Origin: an uncultured bacterium
GTDB lineage: Bacteria; Bacteroidota; Bacteroidia; Chitinophagales; Chitinophagaceae
Reading direction: 5' to 3'
NCBI GenBank assembly: GCA_903957405.1
Contig: CAJBPC010000385.1
Location: forward strand, 1 to 17,979
DNA: 17,979 nt
The notes below the pieces were generated by a model, which was not told the DNA's origin, did no database searches, and saw only the letters and a program-made list of their open reading frames with translations. Both the position numbers and the translations under genes were made by a program. Below are positions 6,520 to 14,363 of the stretch, piece by piece (positions within the stretch are counted from its first letter, which is position 1; every line of letters begins with the position of its first letter).

Positions 6520-7455
6520 TTGACCCTTTTCCCGGCATTCCCCATCGGGAGTTATCTCATAGGTGACGTAGTCGCTATATTTACAGGATCGATATGCCCG
6601 AATGGATGAATCCTCCTGCCGCTCTATATACACATAGGGTTCCAGCGTTTTCTTTTTGAACTTTGTATCGAGTATATAATACCTGCCGATGTGGTCCGTG
6701 GCGATCATCAATCGGGTATTCAGCAAGTCGGTTACCTGGTAATGTGATGCCGGGATTTTCTTGTTCTTTACCAACGGCAGGAAATCCTTTTTCAACACAT
6801 CCACCCAATAGGCGCAGTCATCGCCACTCCATTGCTTTTTTTGCACCCTTCGCGCCAGGAAACCCGTCACTTTGATGTCCGGTTTGATCTTGTTCGAAGA
6901 CAACCATTTCTGATAGCCCGTTTTATTCTTTCCCTTCAGCACATAAGCGACATACTGCTCCGCCGTCAACAATTTTTTTATCAACGTTTCCTGCTCTTCA
7001 ACCGTCAACGACGAAAAAATATCCTTATAAAAGGGCTTAGCCCAGTTGTAGAGCCGAATCAACAGGGATTTGTTAGGGAATATGAGCTTGTTTAATGTCG
7101 GAAGCAGTTTATTCGGCATCATACAGTAGTTCCCCAATGCAAAAATGCTGTACCCCGAAAGGTTCGCATCGCCCTCGTAGTTCTTATATTCAAACAGCAG
7201 GCTGGAGAGACTGGAGTACAACAAAGTGTCGTAAGCGATTTTTTTTTGGTAGGGCATTGAAGCAGGAACAGTGATCGAAATTCCAGGGTCAATATACCTC
7301 AGATAGGCAGAACTTTTTCCGGTCAGACAATACGTAGTAAAGCCATTTGTGCTGAAACCCTCCGGCTGGATATAAGGATTAACCTTTACTTTTTGCTGTG
7401 CAGAGCCAATGAAGGGAAAAGAAAGAATCATCAAGTACCAAAGGATATTTTTCAT
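6499..7455 (-). CDS. Secreted protein of unknown function (318 aa)
   Basis: The product begins with a clear Sec signal peptide: MKNILWYLMILSFPFIGSAQ, with a short basic start, a hydrophobic core and a likely cut after the Ser-Ala at residues 18-19. There is no lipobox Cys. The mature part is Lys- and Tyr-rich, contains a mostly helical middle (about residues 80-215), and ends in a beta-prone segment (YYILDTKFKKKTLEPYVYIE, then YVTYEITPDGECREKG). No catalytic motif or sorting domain was recognised. It most likely works in the periplasm or on the cell surface. It stands alone on the minus strand with about 500 nt of AT-rich DNA upstream. ATG 7455 is the natural start because the signal peptide begins there. 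Confidence 0.82.
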   Translation of the reverse strand: MKNILWYLMILSFPFIGSAQQKVKVNPYIQPEGFSTNGFTTYCLTGKSSAYLRYIDPGISITVPASMPYQKKIAYDTLLYSSLSSLLFEYKNYEGDANLSGYSIFALGNYCMMPNKLLPTLNKLIFPNKSLLIRLYNWAKPFYKDIFSSLTVEEQETLIKKLLTAEQYVAYVLKGKNKTGYQKWLSSNKIKPDIKVTGFLARRVQKKQWSGDDCAYWVDVLKKDFLPLVKNKKIPASHYQVTDLLNTRLMIATDHIGRYYILDTKFKKKTLEPYVYIERQEDSSIRAYRSCKYSDYVTYEITPDGECREKGQLKGETI

Positions 7456-7974
7456 ATGTTATTTTTTTAACGAGAACGAAAATAACATGTCTCTTAAATA
7501 TTAAAAGTGAATTAACATGGTTTTACATAAAACACGATCTCATCGTTAATATGTAAAAATATAAATCCAAATAAATCCACTGATCTATTGTGAAAACCTT
7601 TCTCTTTAACATTTTATTTGGTCGATGCTCGTCAAGCTTTCGAAAAGATCAGATGTGCGATACCAAATGCCTGTAGTATCTGTCGCGCATCACATAAAAC
7701 CCATAAGCATACGAAAGATGAAATGTCATACTAAAAAAGTAAATTAAAATTCGTAGATCAAATGTGAAAGCGCATCCCGGTTGCATACAGAAAATGCACA
7801 CTTATAGATGCGCGAATAAATCATGCGCAACCATTCGGTATGACTACCAGACTCCAATGATTTCGAATAAAATCAGGAATGATATGCTGATAATTTTGTT
7901 ATATCTTCTGGATATAAATTAAATTATCTATTGTAAATAGAATGGTATAACCGAATAACTATTTCGTATTTAAA

Positions 7975-8003
7975 GTCGGATAAATACATGCCATATATCC
8001 GAC
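7975..8003. repeat. 8-bp inverted repeat GTCGGATA/TATCCGAC
   Basis: GTCGGATA at 7975-7982 pairs perfectly with TATCCGAC at 7996-8003 across a 13-nt loop. A run of seven T begins 11 nt after the right arm, too far for a standard intrinsic terminator. The core CGGATA/TATCCG recurs as a second inverted pair about 200 bp closer to the next gene. Confidence 0.55.
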
Positions 8004-8006
8004 ATG

Positions 8007-8069
8007 TCAACCCGTTTTTTTGTTTCGCCGTTTTTATCAAGTACATCTCATCGATTTTTATCAACCCGT
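8007..8069 (+). repeat. Interlaced short direct repeats
   Basis: TCAACCCGT occurs at 8007-8015 and 8061-8069, and TTTTTATCAA at 8031-8040 and 8055-8064, so the second copies of both overlap in one block. The arrangement suggests slippage-type duplication or clustered protein sites upstream of the gene starting at 8276. Confidence 0.45.
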
Positions 8070-8172
8070 GTCACAGCGATGTCGTGAACATCACTTGTCC
8101 AAGCGCATTGTCCTTTCACCCATCGAAAGGTTAACAAGCGTTTCTAAAGATTTTCAGTAACTTCAGTCGATT

Positions 8173-8230
8173 CGGATATCGGTCTATTCCGCTGTGTCAT
8201 ATTGATGCATTCAGCCCTGCAAGATATCCG
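8173..8230. repeat. 8-bp inverted repeat CGGATATC/GATATCCG
   Basis: CGGATATC at 8173-8180 and GATATCCG at 8223-8230 are perfect reverse complements, 42 nt apart. The right arm ends 45 nt before the ATG at 8276. It shares the CGGATA core with the pair at 7975-8003, so both may be operators for one regulator or parts of leader RNA structure. Confidence 0.5.
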
Positions 8231-8275
8231 TCAGTGCATTTCGGGTCTATTTATTTTCTAAAAAATTTGACGATA

Positions 8276-9649
8276 ATGGTGACCGTAATAATTCCAGCCC
8301 TCAATGAGGAAAAAACCGTAGGCGTTGTGGTCAAATTGGCTTTGCAGGCTAAAAATGTTTCGGAAGTGATCGTCGTGGATGACAAGTCCATGGATGAAAC
8401 TGTAGAAGCGGCAAGACTTTCAGGCGCCACCGTCATCACAAGCACCAAACTTGGAAAGGGTGCATCCATGAAGGATGGTGCCATGATCGCAAAAAACCAA
8501 ATACTTGTTTTCCTCGATGCCGATATCGTAACGTACAAGTCAGATGTCGTTGAACTGCTGAGCAACCCCATCATAAACGGGAAAGCTGATTTTGTCAAAT
8601 CGTATTTTTCGCGGCAGGCGGGAAGGGTGACGGAGCTCGTCGCAAAGCCTCTTTTATCGATACTTTATCCGGAATTCCCCAGTTTCAAACAACCGCTCAG
8701 CGGAATGATAGCAGGCAAAAAAGACTTGTTGCTGCAATGTGATTTCGAAGATGGCTACGGGGTGGATATCGGCATCCTCATGGATATGCATCATAAGGGC
8801 GCAAGAATCCTCGAGGTTGATATCGGCGCAGTAGAAAACAGGATGCAGGCATTGGAGCAATTGGGTCGCATGAGCCGAGAGGTGGCCAGAACCATCATGA
8901 AGAAATCCAATATGCGTGACGCCCAGAATCTTGAGACTTTCGAGAATATCCAAGTCATTCGAGAGCAGATGGAGTTCGCCATCCGGGAAGGATTGATCTC
9001 CCTCAAGAAATTGGCCATGTTCGATATGGACAATACGATACTGCGCGCAAGTTTCATCAATACCGCATCGGAGGCATTCGGCTTTAAAAAGGAACTGCTC
9101 GATATTGTCACGAACAACGGAAATCCTTTCATTCGAACCAAACTGATCGCAAAGCTTCTCAAAGGAAAAACTATTGCCGAAGTCCTGAATGTCGTTGACA
9201 GCATACAAGTGACGGACAACATCAGGGAACTGATATCATTCCTGAAAGGACAGGGATACATAACGGGTATCGTCAGCGACAGTTACGACTGTGTGACAAA
9301 TCATTTGAAGAATAAATTCGGATTTGATTTCACCATTTCGAATGAACTTGAATTCTCTAAAAGCATAGCAACGGGCGAAGTGAAGATCCCCTCTTTCTTT
9401 CTGCCTGACGAAAGGAGTTTGTGCAAGCATGATTATTGCAAACTGAATGCACTGATGCGCATATCTGAAAAATACGGGGTGGACCTTAAAAATACGCTGG
9501 TGATCGGTGATGGGGAAAATGACATTTGCTGCATTAAAAATGCAGGCGTCGGCATTTCTTTCTGCTCCACCAATGCCATGGTCGATTCCGTTGCGGATTA
9601 TGTGATCAAAGTGCCTGATTTCAATGTCATCATTCCAATACTTTCCTGA
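8276..9649 (+). CDS. GpgS-like glycosyltransferase fused to SerB-like HAD phosphatase
   Basis: The 457-residue protein has two domains. Residues 1-205 are a GT-A transferase: IPALNEEKTVG near the start, VVDDKSMDET, LGKGASMKDG, the metal-binding DAD at 81-83, then QPLSGMIAGKKDLL, GYGVDIGILMD and VDIGAVENRMQALEQLGRM. That last series matches the acceptor region of glucosyl-3-phosphoglycerate synthase (GT81). Residues 245-457 are a HAD hydrolase of the phosphoserine-phosphatase type, with FDMDNT at 249-254 (nucleophile Asp), SDS at 334-336, a Lys near 389 and GDGEND at 411-416. Together they could make glucosyl-3-phosphoglycerate and dephosphorylate it to glucosylglycerate, an osmolyte. The substrate is inferred, and mannosyl or other sugars are possible. 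ATG 8276 was chosen because the only upstream extension uses GTG and adds 14 poorly structured residues. The neighbours do not suggest a pathway. Confidence 0.85.
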   Translation: MVTVIIPALNEEKTVGVVVKLALQAKNVSEVIVVDDKSMDETVEAARLSGATVITSTKLGKGASMKDGAMIAKNQILVFLDADIVTYKSDVVELLSNPIINGKADFVKSYFSRQAGRVTELVAKPLLSILYPEFPSFKQPLSGMIAGKKDLLLQCDFEDGYGVDIGILMDMHHKGARILEVDIGAVENRMQALEQLGRMSREVARTIMKKSNMRDAQNLETFENIQVIREQMEFAIREGLISLKKLAMFDMDNTILRASFINTASEAFGFKKELLDIVTNNGNPFIRTKLIAKLLKGKTIAEVLNVVDSIQVTDNIRELISFLKGQGYITGIVSDSYDCVTNHLKNKFGFDFTISNELEFSKSIATGEVKIPSFFLPDERSLCKHDYCKLNALMRISEKYGVDLKNTLVIGDGENDICCIKNAGVGISFCSTNAMVDSVADYVIKVPDFNVIIPILS

Positions 9650-9976
9650 GTCTTTCAACCCCTCGCTGTCGGGCTCAGGATTCCACCCCGGGGCAGCAAA
9701 CGCCTTGGATCGCCAACACCGTCATGATAAATAATGGACATCCCCCGAAGCAGTATCGCTCAACGATTGTTCAGAGCCGAGACTGCGGCTAAGGTGAAAG
9801 ATCTCATGTTGTAAAAGCGTTCACCCTATGCCATACCGGAGCATCCGTTCTATACCCTTGTGGCTTCAACCGCTCTCATAAAACTGCGGCGGCAATTGCC
9901 TGATCCGGTCGGGGGATGTGTGGGATCGACAAGCGCCTATGGACATTTGTACTATATTCGATACAGAAAGACCCAC
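9650..9976. other. Gap between fusion gene and MazG-like gene
   Basis: About 327 nt with no convincing gene. An upstream GTG-started extension of the MazG-like frame exists from 9860, but its residues are not conserved-looking, so it is treated as non-coding. No strong terminator hairpin was seen after the fusion gene. A possible promoter -7 element lies at 9953-9960. Confidence 0.5.
9953..9960 (+). promoter_or_regulatory. Possible Bacteroidota -7 promoter element for the MazG/helicase operon
   Basis: TATATTCG matches the Bacteroidota -7 consensus TAnnTTTG at all but one fixed position. It lies 16 nt before ATG 9977, which would give a leader of roughly 10 nt. No convincing -33 TTG at the expected 19-21 nt spacing was found, so this is tentative. 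Confidence 0.3.
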
Positions 9977-10297
9977 ATGGACAAAGCAATCACCGAACTG
10001 AAGCGCTTCAGGGACGAGCGCGACTGGTCACAATTCCACAATCCCAAAGACCTTTCACTGGCCATCTCCATAGAAGCCAATGAGCTGCTGGAGGCATTTC
10101 TATGGAAGGGAGCAGAAGATGCGGACCGGGAAAAGATAAAAGAAGAGCTGGCGGATGTTTTCGCGTATGCGTTACTGTTAGCAGACAGATACGGATTCGA
10201 TGTCGAAGAGATCGTCCTCGAGAAGATCGAAAAGAACAGAGCGAAATACCCCGTTGACAAGTCGAAAGGCCATGCACGGAAATACGACCAGCTATGA
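9977..10297 (+). CDS. MazG-like nucleotide pyrophosphohydrolase
   Basis: The 106-residue product is a single all-helical MazG-like domain. It contains DWSQFHNPKDL, then EANELLEAFLWK (first metal-binding ExxE) and EELADVFAYALLLADRYG (second ExxD), the arrangement of small MazG/dCTP-pyrophosphatase enzymes that split NTPs or dNTPs into the monophosphate and pyrophosphate with Mg. It ends with a basic tail NRAKYPVDKSKGHARKYDQL, typical of this group. ATG 9977 gives the family length. The stop overlaps the start of the GIY-YIG/DUF2075 gene in an ATGA arrangement at 10294-10297, so translation is coupled. Known roles of such enzymes are clearing modified nucleotides or changing nucleotide pools under stress; the pairing with a nuclease-helicase points to defence or DNA repair. 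Confidence 0.92.
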   Translation: MDKAITELKRFRDERDWSQFHNPKDLSLAISIEANELLEAFLWKGAEDADREKIKEELADVFAYALLLADRYGFDVEEIVLEKIEKNRAKYPVDKSKGHARKYDQL

Positions 10298-12027
10298 ATT
10301 TCACCTTCCAGATCCAGCATCATTCCTTTGACAGCATCTTGCAGGAGCGGATCCGGCAGAACAGCTATATCAGCGACCTCTGGCCGCTCGTGTACATCAT
10401 CAGCGATGACCATCACATGGAAGCCTATGTCGGGGAGACGACCGATGCCGTCTCCCGCATGTTCACCCACCTCAAACACGACGAAAAGAAAAGGCTCTCG
10501 ACCGTGCACCTCATCACCAGCGAGGTTTTCAACAAATCCGCCACCCTCGACATAGAATCGAACCTCATCCGGTATTTTTCAGGCGACGGAAAGTACAACC
10601 TGTTGAACGGCAATGTGGGCATCGCCAACCACACCTATTACCAGAAGAATGAAGTCTACTGGGAGATCTTTAAGAATATCTGGCAGCGGCTTCGAAAAGA
10701 GGGACTTGCCCGGAATACCATTGAAAGCATCGACAACTCAGATCTCTTCAAATACTCCCCTTACAAGGCCCTTACACCCGAACAGACAGACGGCATCATC
10801 ATGATCATGAAGGCGCTGATCGATAAAAAAGCACGCAACGTGATCGTGGAGGGCGGAGCGGGCACCGGAAAAACCATCATGGCCGTATACCTCTTCAAAC
10901 TGCTGCATACGGATCTGGAAAACCTCGATTTCAGGGACTTTGGCGAAAAATCTAACGAGATCCTCCAATTGGCCGGGCAGTTGAAAGATGCCTATCCCGA
11001 TCCAAGAGTCGCGCTTGTCGTACCCATGGCCTCTTTCCGACAGACGCTGGGAAAGGTCTTCAAGCATATCAAAGGCCTGAATGCAAAAATGGTGATCGGT
11101 CCGGCGGAACTCGCCGAAAATAAATATGATATCCTTTTTGTCGATGAATCACATCGGCTCCGGAAGAGGCTGAACCTCGGTGCCTATTACGGGAACTTCG
11201 ATAAGGTGAATGCAAAAATCGGCCTGGGCAAGGACAAGGGCAATGAATTGGATTGGGTCGTCAAACGAGCAGACAAGCGCATACTCTTCTATGACAAAGC
11301 GCAATCCATCAAGCCATCTGATGTAGATCAGTCAGACTTCGACAGGATAAAAGCGATGGCACAGACCGTCACCATCCCCATCCGCTCGCAATTCCGCGTA
11401 AGGGGAGGCACTGATTATGTCGATTACATCGACAGGCTCCTGCATGGCAGAATGAAACCGACGGCAAAGATGCCCTTCATGAAGGGCTATGAGTTTGTTT
11501 TTTTCGATTCACTTGCCGATATGATCGCCTTGCTCGATGAGCGGGAGAAGGAATACGGACTCTGCCGAATCGTCGCCGGCTATGCATGGAAATGGGTCAG
11601 CAAAGGCGGTGCCCCGCATGACATAGAAATCGGCCAAGTGAAACTTAAATGGAACAGTGTAGACAAGGACTGGGTTAATTCCCCCAATGCCCCCAAGGAG
11701 GTCGGCTGCATCCATACCACGCAGGGATATGATCTGAATTATACAGGCGTCATTTTCGGCCATGAGGTATCATACGACCCCGCTACCCGACAGATCGTCG
11801 TCAGGGAGGAACATTATCACGACCGTAACGGCAAGCAATCCATCAGTGATCCGGAAGCATTGAGATCATATATCATAAACATCTACAAAACGCTCATGCT
11901 TCGCGGCATCAGGGGAACCTATGTTCATGTCTGCGACCCTCACCTGCGGGACTATCTTGCCAAACACATCCCCACAGCCAGCAACTATTCCTACAACGAT
12001 CTTTTGTCGATGGCTGCAGAAAATTGA
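10294..12027 (+). CDS. GIY-YIG nuclease fused to DUF2075 superfamily-1-like helicase/ATPase
   Basis: The 577-residue protein opens with a GIY-YIG-type nuclease (about residues 30-110): LVYIISDD, AYVGETTDAVSRMFTHL with the catalytic Arg, IESNLIRYF with the metal-binding Glu, and NLLNGN. A linker leads to a DUF2075 motor domain (about 155-575): Walker A GGAGTGKT at 187-194, Walker B ILFVDESH at 280-287, FYDKAQSIKPSDV at 332-344 (helicase motif III-like, DxxQSI), RSQFR at 364-368, IHTTQGYDLNYTGVIFG at 473-489 (motif V-like) and TLMLRGIRGTYVHVCD at 533-548 (motif VI-like). It probably moves on or remodels nucleic acid using ATP and cuts it. Translation is coupled to the MazG-like gene by 4-bp overlap. 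DUF2075 proteins occur in defence islands; an antiviral role is inferred, not shown. Confidence 0.92.
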   Translation: MNFTFQIQHHSFDSILQERIRQNSYISDLWPLVYIISDDHHMEAYVGETTDAVSRMFTHLKHDEKKRLSTVHLITSEVFNKSATLDIESNLIRYFSGDGKYNLLNGNVGIANHTYYQKNEVYWEIFKNIWQRLRKEGLARNTIESIDNSDLFKYSPYKALTPEQTDGIIMIMKALIDKKARNVIVEGGAGTGKTIMAVYLFKLLHTDLENLDFRDFGEKSNEILQLAGQLKDAYPDPRVALVVPMASFRQTLGKVFKHIKGLNAKMVIGPAELAENKYDILFVDESHRLRKRLNLGAYYGNFDKVNAKIGLGKDKGNELDWVVKRADKRILFYDKAQSIKPSDVDQSDFDRIKAMAQTVTIPIRSQFRVRGGTDYVDYIDRLLHGRMKPTAKMPFMKGYEFVFFDSLADMIALLDEREKEYGLCRIVAGYAWKWVSKGGAPHDIEIGQVKLKWNSVDKDWVNSPNAPKEVGCIHTTQGYDLNYTGVIFGHEVSYDPATRQIVVREEHYHDRNGKQSISDPEALRSYIINIYKTLMLRGIRGTYVHVCDPHLRDYLAKHIPTASNYSYNDLLSMAAEN

Positions 12028-12523
12028 CAAGCCAATACAACAGTTCATCCCGATGGATGCACGCCGATGCCGCAAGAAAGACCGACACCCATCTGCGCGG
12101 CATGCCCTCCGCGAAAATGCTGCAGTGACCAGACCTCTGATTATTTTTCCCATCCATGAGATGTGCTGGAGCATTTGATCCCATCGCATGACATCCTCCC
12201 TTTTGTCACCTGCCCATCTTGGATCCATACGCCGTTACAATATCGTCCCTTTCAACAGCATGGCTACCGGATGATGAAGCCGCCGCTTCGTGACCATACG
12301 GAGCCATGATCTGCAACCTCCCACAACCAAGGGATCTTCAACGTTTTTGTTAACGATCTCCAAAATAATCTGCTTTGTACATTGATGACAAATCGGGTTC
12401 GTTTTTTGCATGCACAACCATGGCTACACTGAAATGTACCGTTCATCATTTCTTCCCGTTTCCGAGGGGTCACGACAGCATCATTTCCATGCGGGCCATT
12501 TCCCTTCTAAAAAAACCATCTGC
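12028..12523. other. Gap of about 500 bp without a clear gene
   Basis: ORFs of 60-120 codons cross this stretch, mostly on the minus strand, but their translations look like shadows. A frame on the plus strand from ATG 12410 reads into the next gene but adds 38 residues ahead of a good signal peptide, so it is treated as leader. A small hairpin GAAGC-CGCC-GCTTC sits at 12276-12289 without a following T run. No terminator or transposase relic was identified. Confidence 0.5.
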
Positions 12524-14158
12524 ATGCGCAAACGCCTGATTGCCTTTTTACTGCTGACAGCAATCTTATTTCAGCATCCATGCGCGGCATCGGAGTCAAA
12601 TCCTTTCAGCCGCTTCTCTACACAGTGGGACGAACCCATTTTTCATCCTGCGAAGCCCATCGTACAGGAGTTCGTCAATCCGGCGGAAAGGGAATTCCTG
12701 CACATGGTCAACCTGGTACGCATCAGTCCGAGACTCTTCAGTGAGACGATTCTGCTGCCATATGCCAGAAAGAACGGAAAGCTCGGTCAGGCATCCACAT
12801 TTCTGCACCGCTCCAATCTGGTCTACAACCTGCGATCGATTCAAGTCAGCCTTTTCCACAATTATGTCGCAAGCCTGCAGCTCCACAGCATGTCGCAAGC
12901 GAAGGACACTGCGGTAGATGGCATTGGGCAGCTCAGCGCGCTTGCAAGATCCGATGTAAGAAAATTCGCATGGAAACGAACGCAGACGGGCGATCCGCTG
13001 GAGATTCTCCTGCAAATGCTGGTCGACGATAGAGAGATTGCAGACCCACTGCTCGAGATGCTCTTGGGAAAGGGGAATACGGCAGGCATTGTTATAAGAG
13101 AAAAAAAGGAAAAAACTTTCGTCACGGCAATTGTAAGCGACACCATGTCGATGGAACAAGCGCTAAAGATGAATATGCCCGATTTATGCGATTACAATAC
13201 CATGGAACCGATCTCATTTTTGGAATTCAAGCGGGATACTACGGATCTCTTCTTGAAGATATTATGTGACCGATACCCGGATGTCAAGGATCCCGTGTAT
13301 AGACTCGTTGATGAGGCGGAATACGCAAGGATCAAGGACAGTGCCGTGAAAAATCATCTTTCCATCGAAGACAAAAGCTTCAAACATACATTACATATTG
13401 AGGGTGAAGAAATGACTGATCCGCAGTCTTATATTTACTATTCCCATAGTGACTTAAGTTATAAAACTCGGAGCGGAGATGTGCATTATGGGGACGATGC
13501 GAAACAGCCTATATTTATTTATTACCTAAATCGCCAGACGAGCCCTTGCAAAAATTCGATGTACTTTAAGATCGGATTCATGCGTTCTTTGGAACCCTTC
13601 ATGCCTTACCCTCCCGACAGCATAGGACGGATCAATCCCGCAAATATCGATTTTTCGAAAGTCGACAGTTTTGCAAGTTCATTGCGTGTCGAGGACACAA
13701 GACAACTGGCAAATAAACTGACGCGACCATTTACCACGGAAATGGAGAAAGTGCGGTCAATTTTTGTTTGGATGGACAGAAATTTCAGCTACGATCATGA
13801 AGGATTGAAGAATAAGACCGTGGATCACGATGTGGAAAAACTGCTCAAAAAAAGAAAGGCGGTTTGTCAAGGCTATTCAAACGTATTTTCCTTCTTGTGC
13901 AACCAGTCGGGTATCAGGTCTTTTGTTGTCACGGGTTATTCTCTAAAAAAAGTAGACAGTCTTGGCCACGCATGGAATATGGTGAACATCAACAAGCAAT
14001 GGTACCTGCTCGATGTCACCGGGGGTATGAGTTTCTTCCTAGAGCCACCTGAAGAATTCATCATCCATCATTTGCCGTCATATCGACAGAATACATTGTT
14101 GCAGCGGCCTTTGACATGGCAGGAATGGAATGATTTGAAGGTACCGATCGAAAGATAG
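12524..14158 (+). CDS. Secreted protein with CAP-like and transglutaminase-like domains
   Basis: The 544-residue product starts with a Sec signal peptide, MRKRLIAFLLLTAILF, cut around residues 20-24. Residues 52-210 resemble a divergent CAP (SCP/PR-1) domain: EREFLHMVNLVRISPRLFSE, a central helix with AKDTA, then ILLQMLVDD and AGIVIREKKEKTFV. The usual CAP His/Glu cluster is not evident. Residues 400-520 are a transglutaminase-like fold with a complete triad: Cys448 in AVCQGYSN, His482 in GHAWNMV and Asp497 in YLLDVTG. Such domains act as cysteine peptidases or amidases, often on the cell surface. ATG 12524 is preferred over ATG 12410 because it places the signal peptide at the N-terminus. 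It stands alone on this strand. The function could be peptidoglycan- or protein-directed hydrolysis. Confidence 0.83.
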   Translation: MRKRLIAFLLLTAILFQHPCAASESNPFSRFSTQWDEPIFHPAKPIVQEFVNPAEREFLHMVNLVRISPRLFSETILLPYARKNGKLGQASTFLHRSNLVYNLRSIQVSLFHNYVASLQLHSMSQAKDTAVDGIGQLSALARSDVRKFAWKRTQTGDPLEILLQMLVDDREIADPLLEMLLGKGNTAGIVIREKKEKTFVTAIVSDTMSMEQALKMNMPDLCDYNTMEPISFLEFKRDTTDLFLKILCDRYPDVKDPVYRLVDEAEYARIKDSAVKNHLSIEDKSFKHTLHIEGEEMTDPQSYIYYSHSDLSYKTRSGDVHYGDDAKQPIFIYYLNRQTSPCKNSMYFKIGFMRSLEPFMPYPPDSIGRINPANIDFSKVDSFASSLRVEDTRQLANKLTRPFTTEMEKVRSIFVWMDRNFSYDHEGLKNKTVDHDVEKLLKKRKAVCQGYSNVFSFLCNQSGIRSFVVTGYSLKKVDSLGHAWNMVNINKQWYLLDVTGGMSFFLEPPEEFIIHHLPSYRQNTLLQRPLTWQEWNDLKVPIER

Positions 14159-14363
14159 ATGCTACAGGTCGTGACCCGTAATCATACCTTGACAAAAAAT
14201 AAAAACCTTGACCGGCGAAATGCCGGAGAGACGGTCAACATCGCGGAATCGTAATCAGCGATGTAGGGCAGGATCACCTGCAATGCTGTGGATTTTGTCC
14301 GCTATCCCTTTGGCTTTGTTGACCGATGGCCCAATGTCAAACAAACGATACCCTACAAATACC
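14159..14363. other. Convergent intergenic region
   Basis: This is about 205 nt between the 3' ends of the CAP/transglutaminase gene and the PID-CTERM gene. It contains the nested hairpin at 14208-14238 and no ORF of interest. A two-sided transcription stop would be expected here. Confidence 0.5.
14208..14238. terminator. Nested inverted repeat between convergent genes, possible terminator
   Basis: Outer arms TTGACCG (14208-14214) and CGGTCAA (14232-14238) are perfect complements. Inside, CCGGC (14212-14216) and GCCGG (14222-14226) can form a competing hairpin with a 5-nt GAAAT loop. It lies 50 nt after the transglutaminase gene and 126 nt after the stop of the convergent small gene. An A-rich run (14194-14205) on the left would be a T run for leftward transcription, which fits a terminator for the minus-strand operon; there is no T run for the rightward direction. 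Confidence 0.45.

Larger units (their letters stand above)
7456..8275. other. Long AT-rich intergenic region (about 820 bp)
   Basis: No convincing ORF was found on either strand. From 7456 to about 8000 the sequence is AT-rich and irregular. It should contain the promoter for the secreted protein (leftward) and for the glycosyltransferase-phosphatase fusion (rightward). Structures seen are two CGGATA/TATCCG inverted pairs (7975-8003 and 8173-8230) and short direct repeats between 8007 and 8069, listed separately. No tRNA or transposase motif was recognised. The length is unusual for a bacterial gap and may mark a decayed gene, a long leader or an unannotated RNA. Confidence 0.55.

Noticed and set aside
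7620..7740. Short minus-strand frame suggesting a transposase scrap
   Set aside because: Only about 26 codons with no real motif; indistinguishable from chance.
9236..9658. 140-codon minus-strand ORF
   Set aside because: It is antisense to the HAD domain, whose catalytic motifs are clear.
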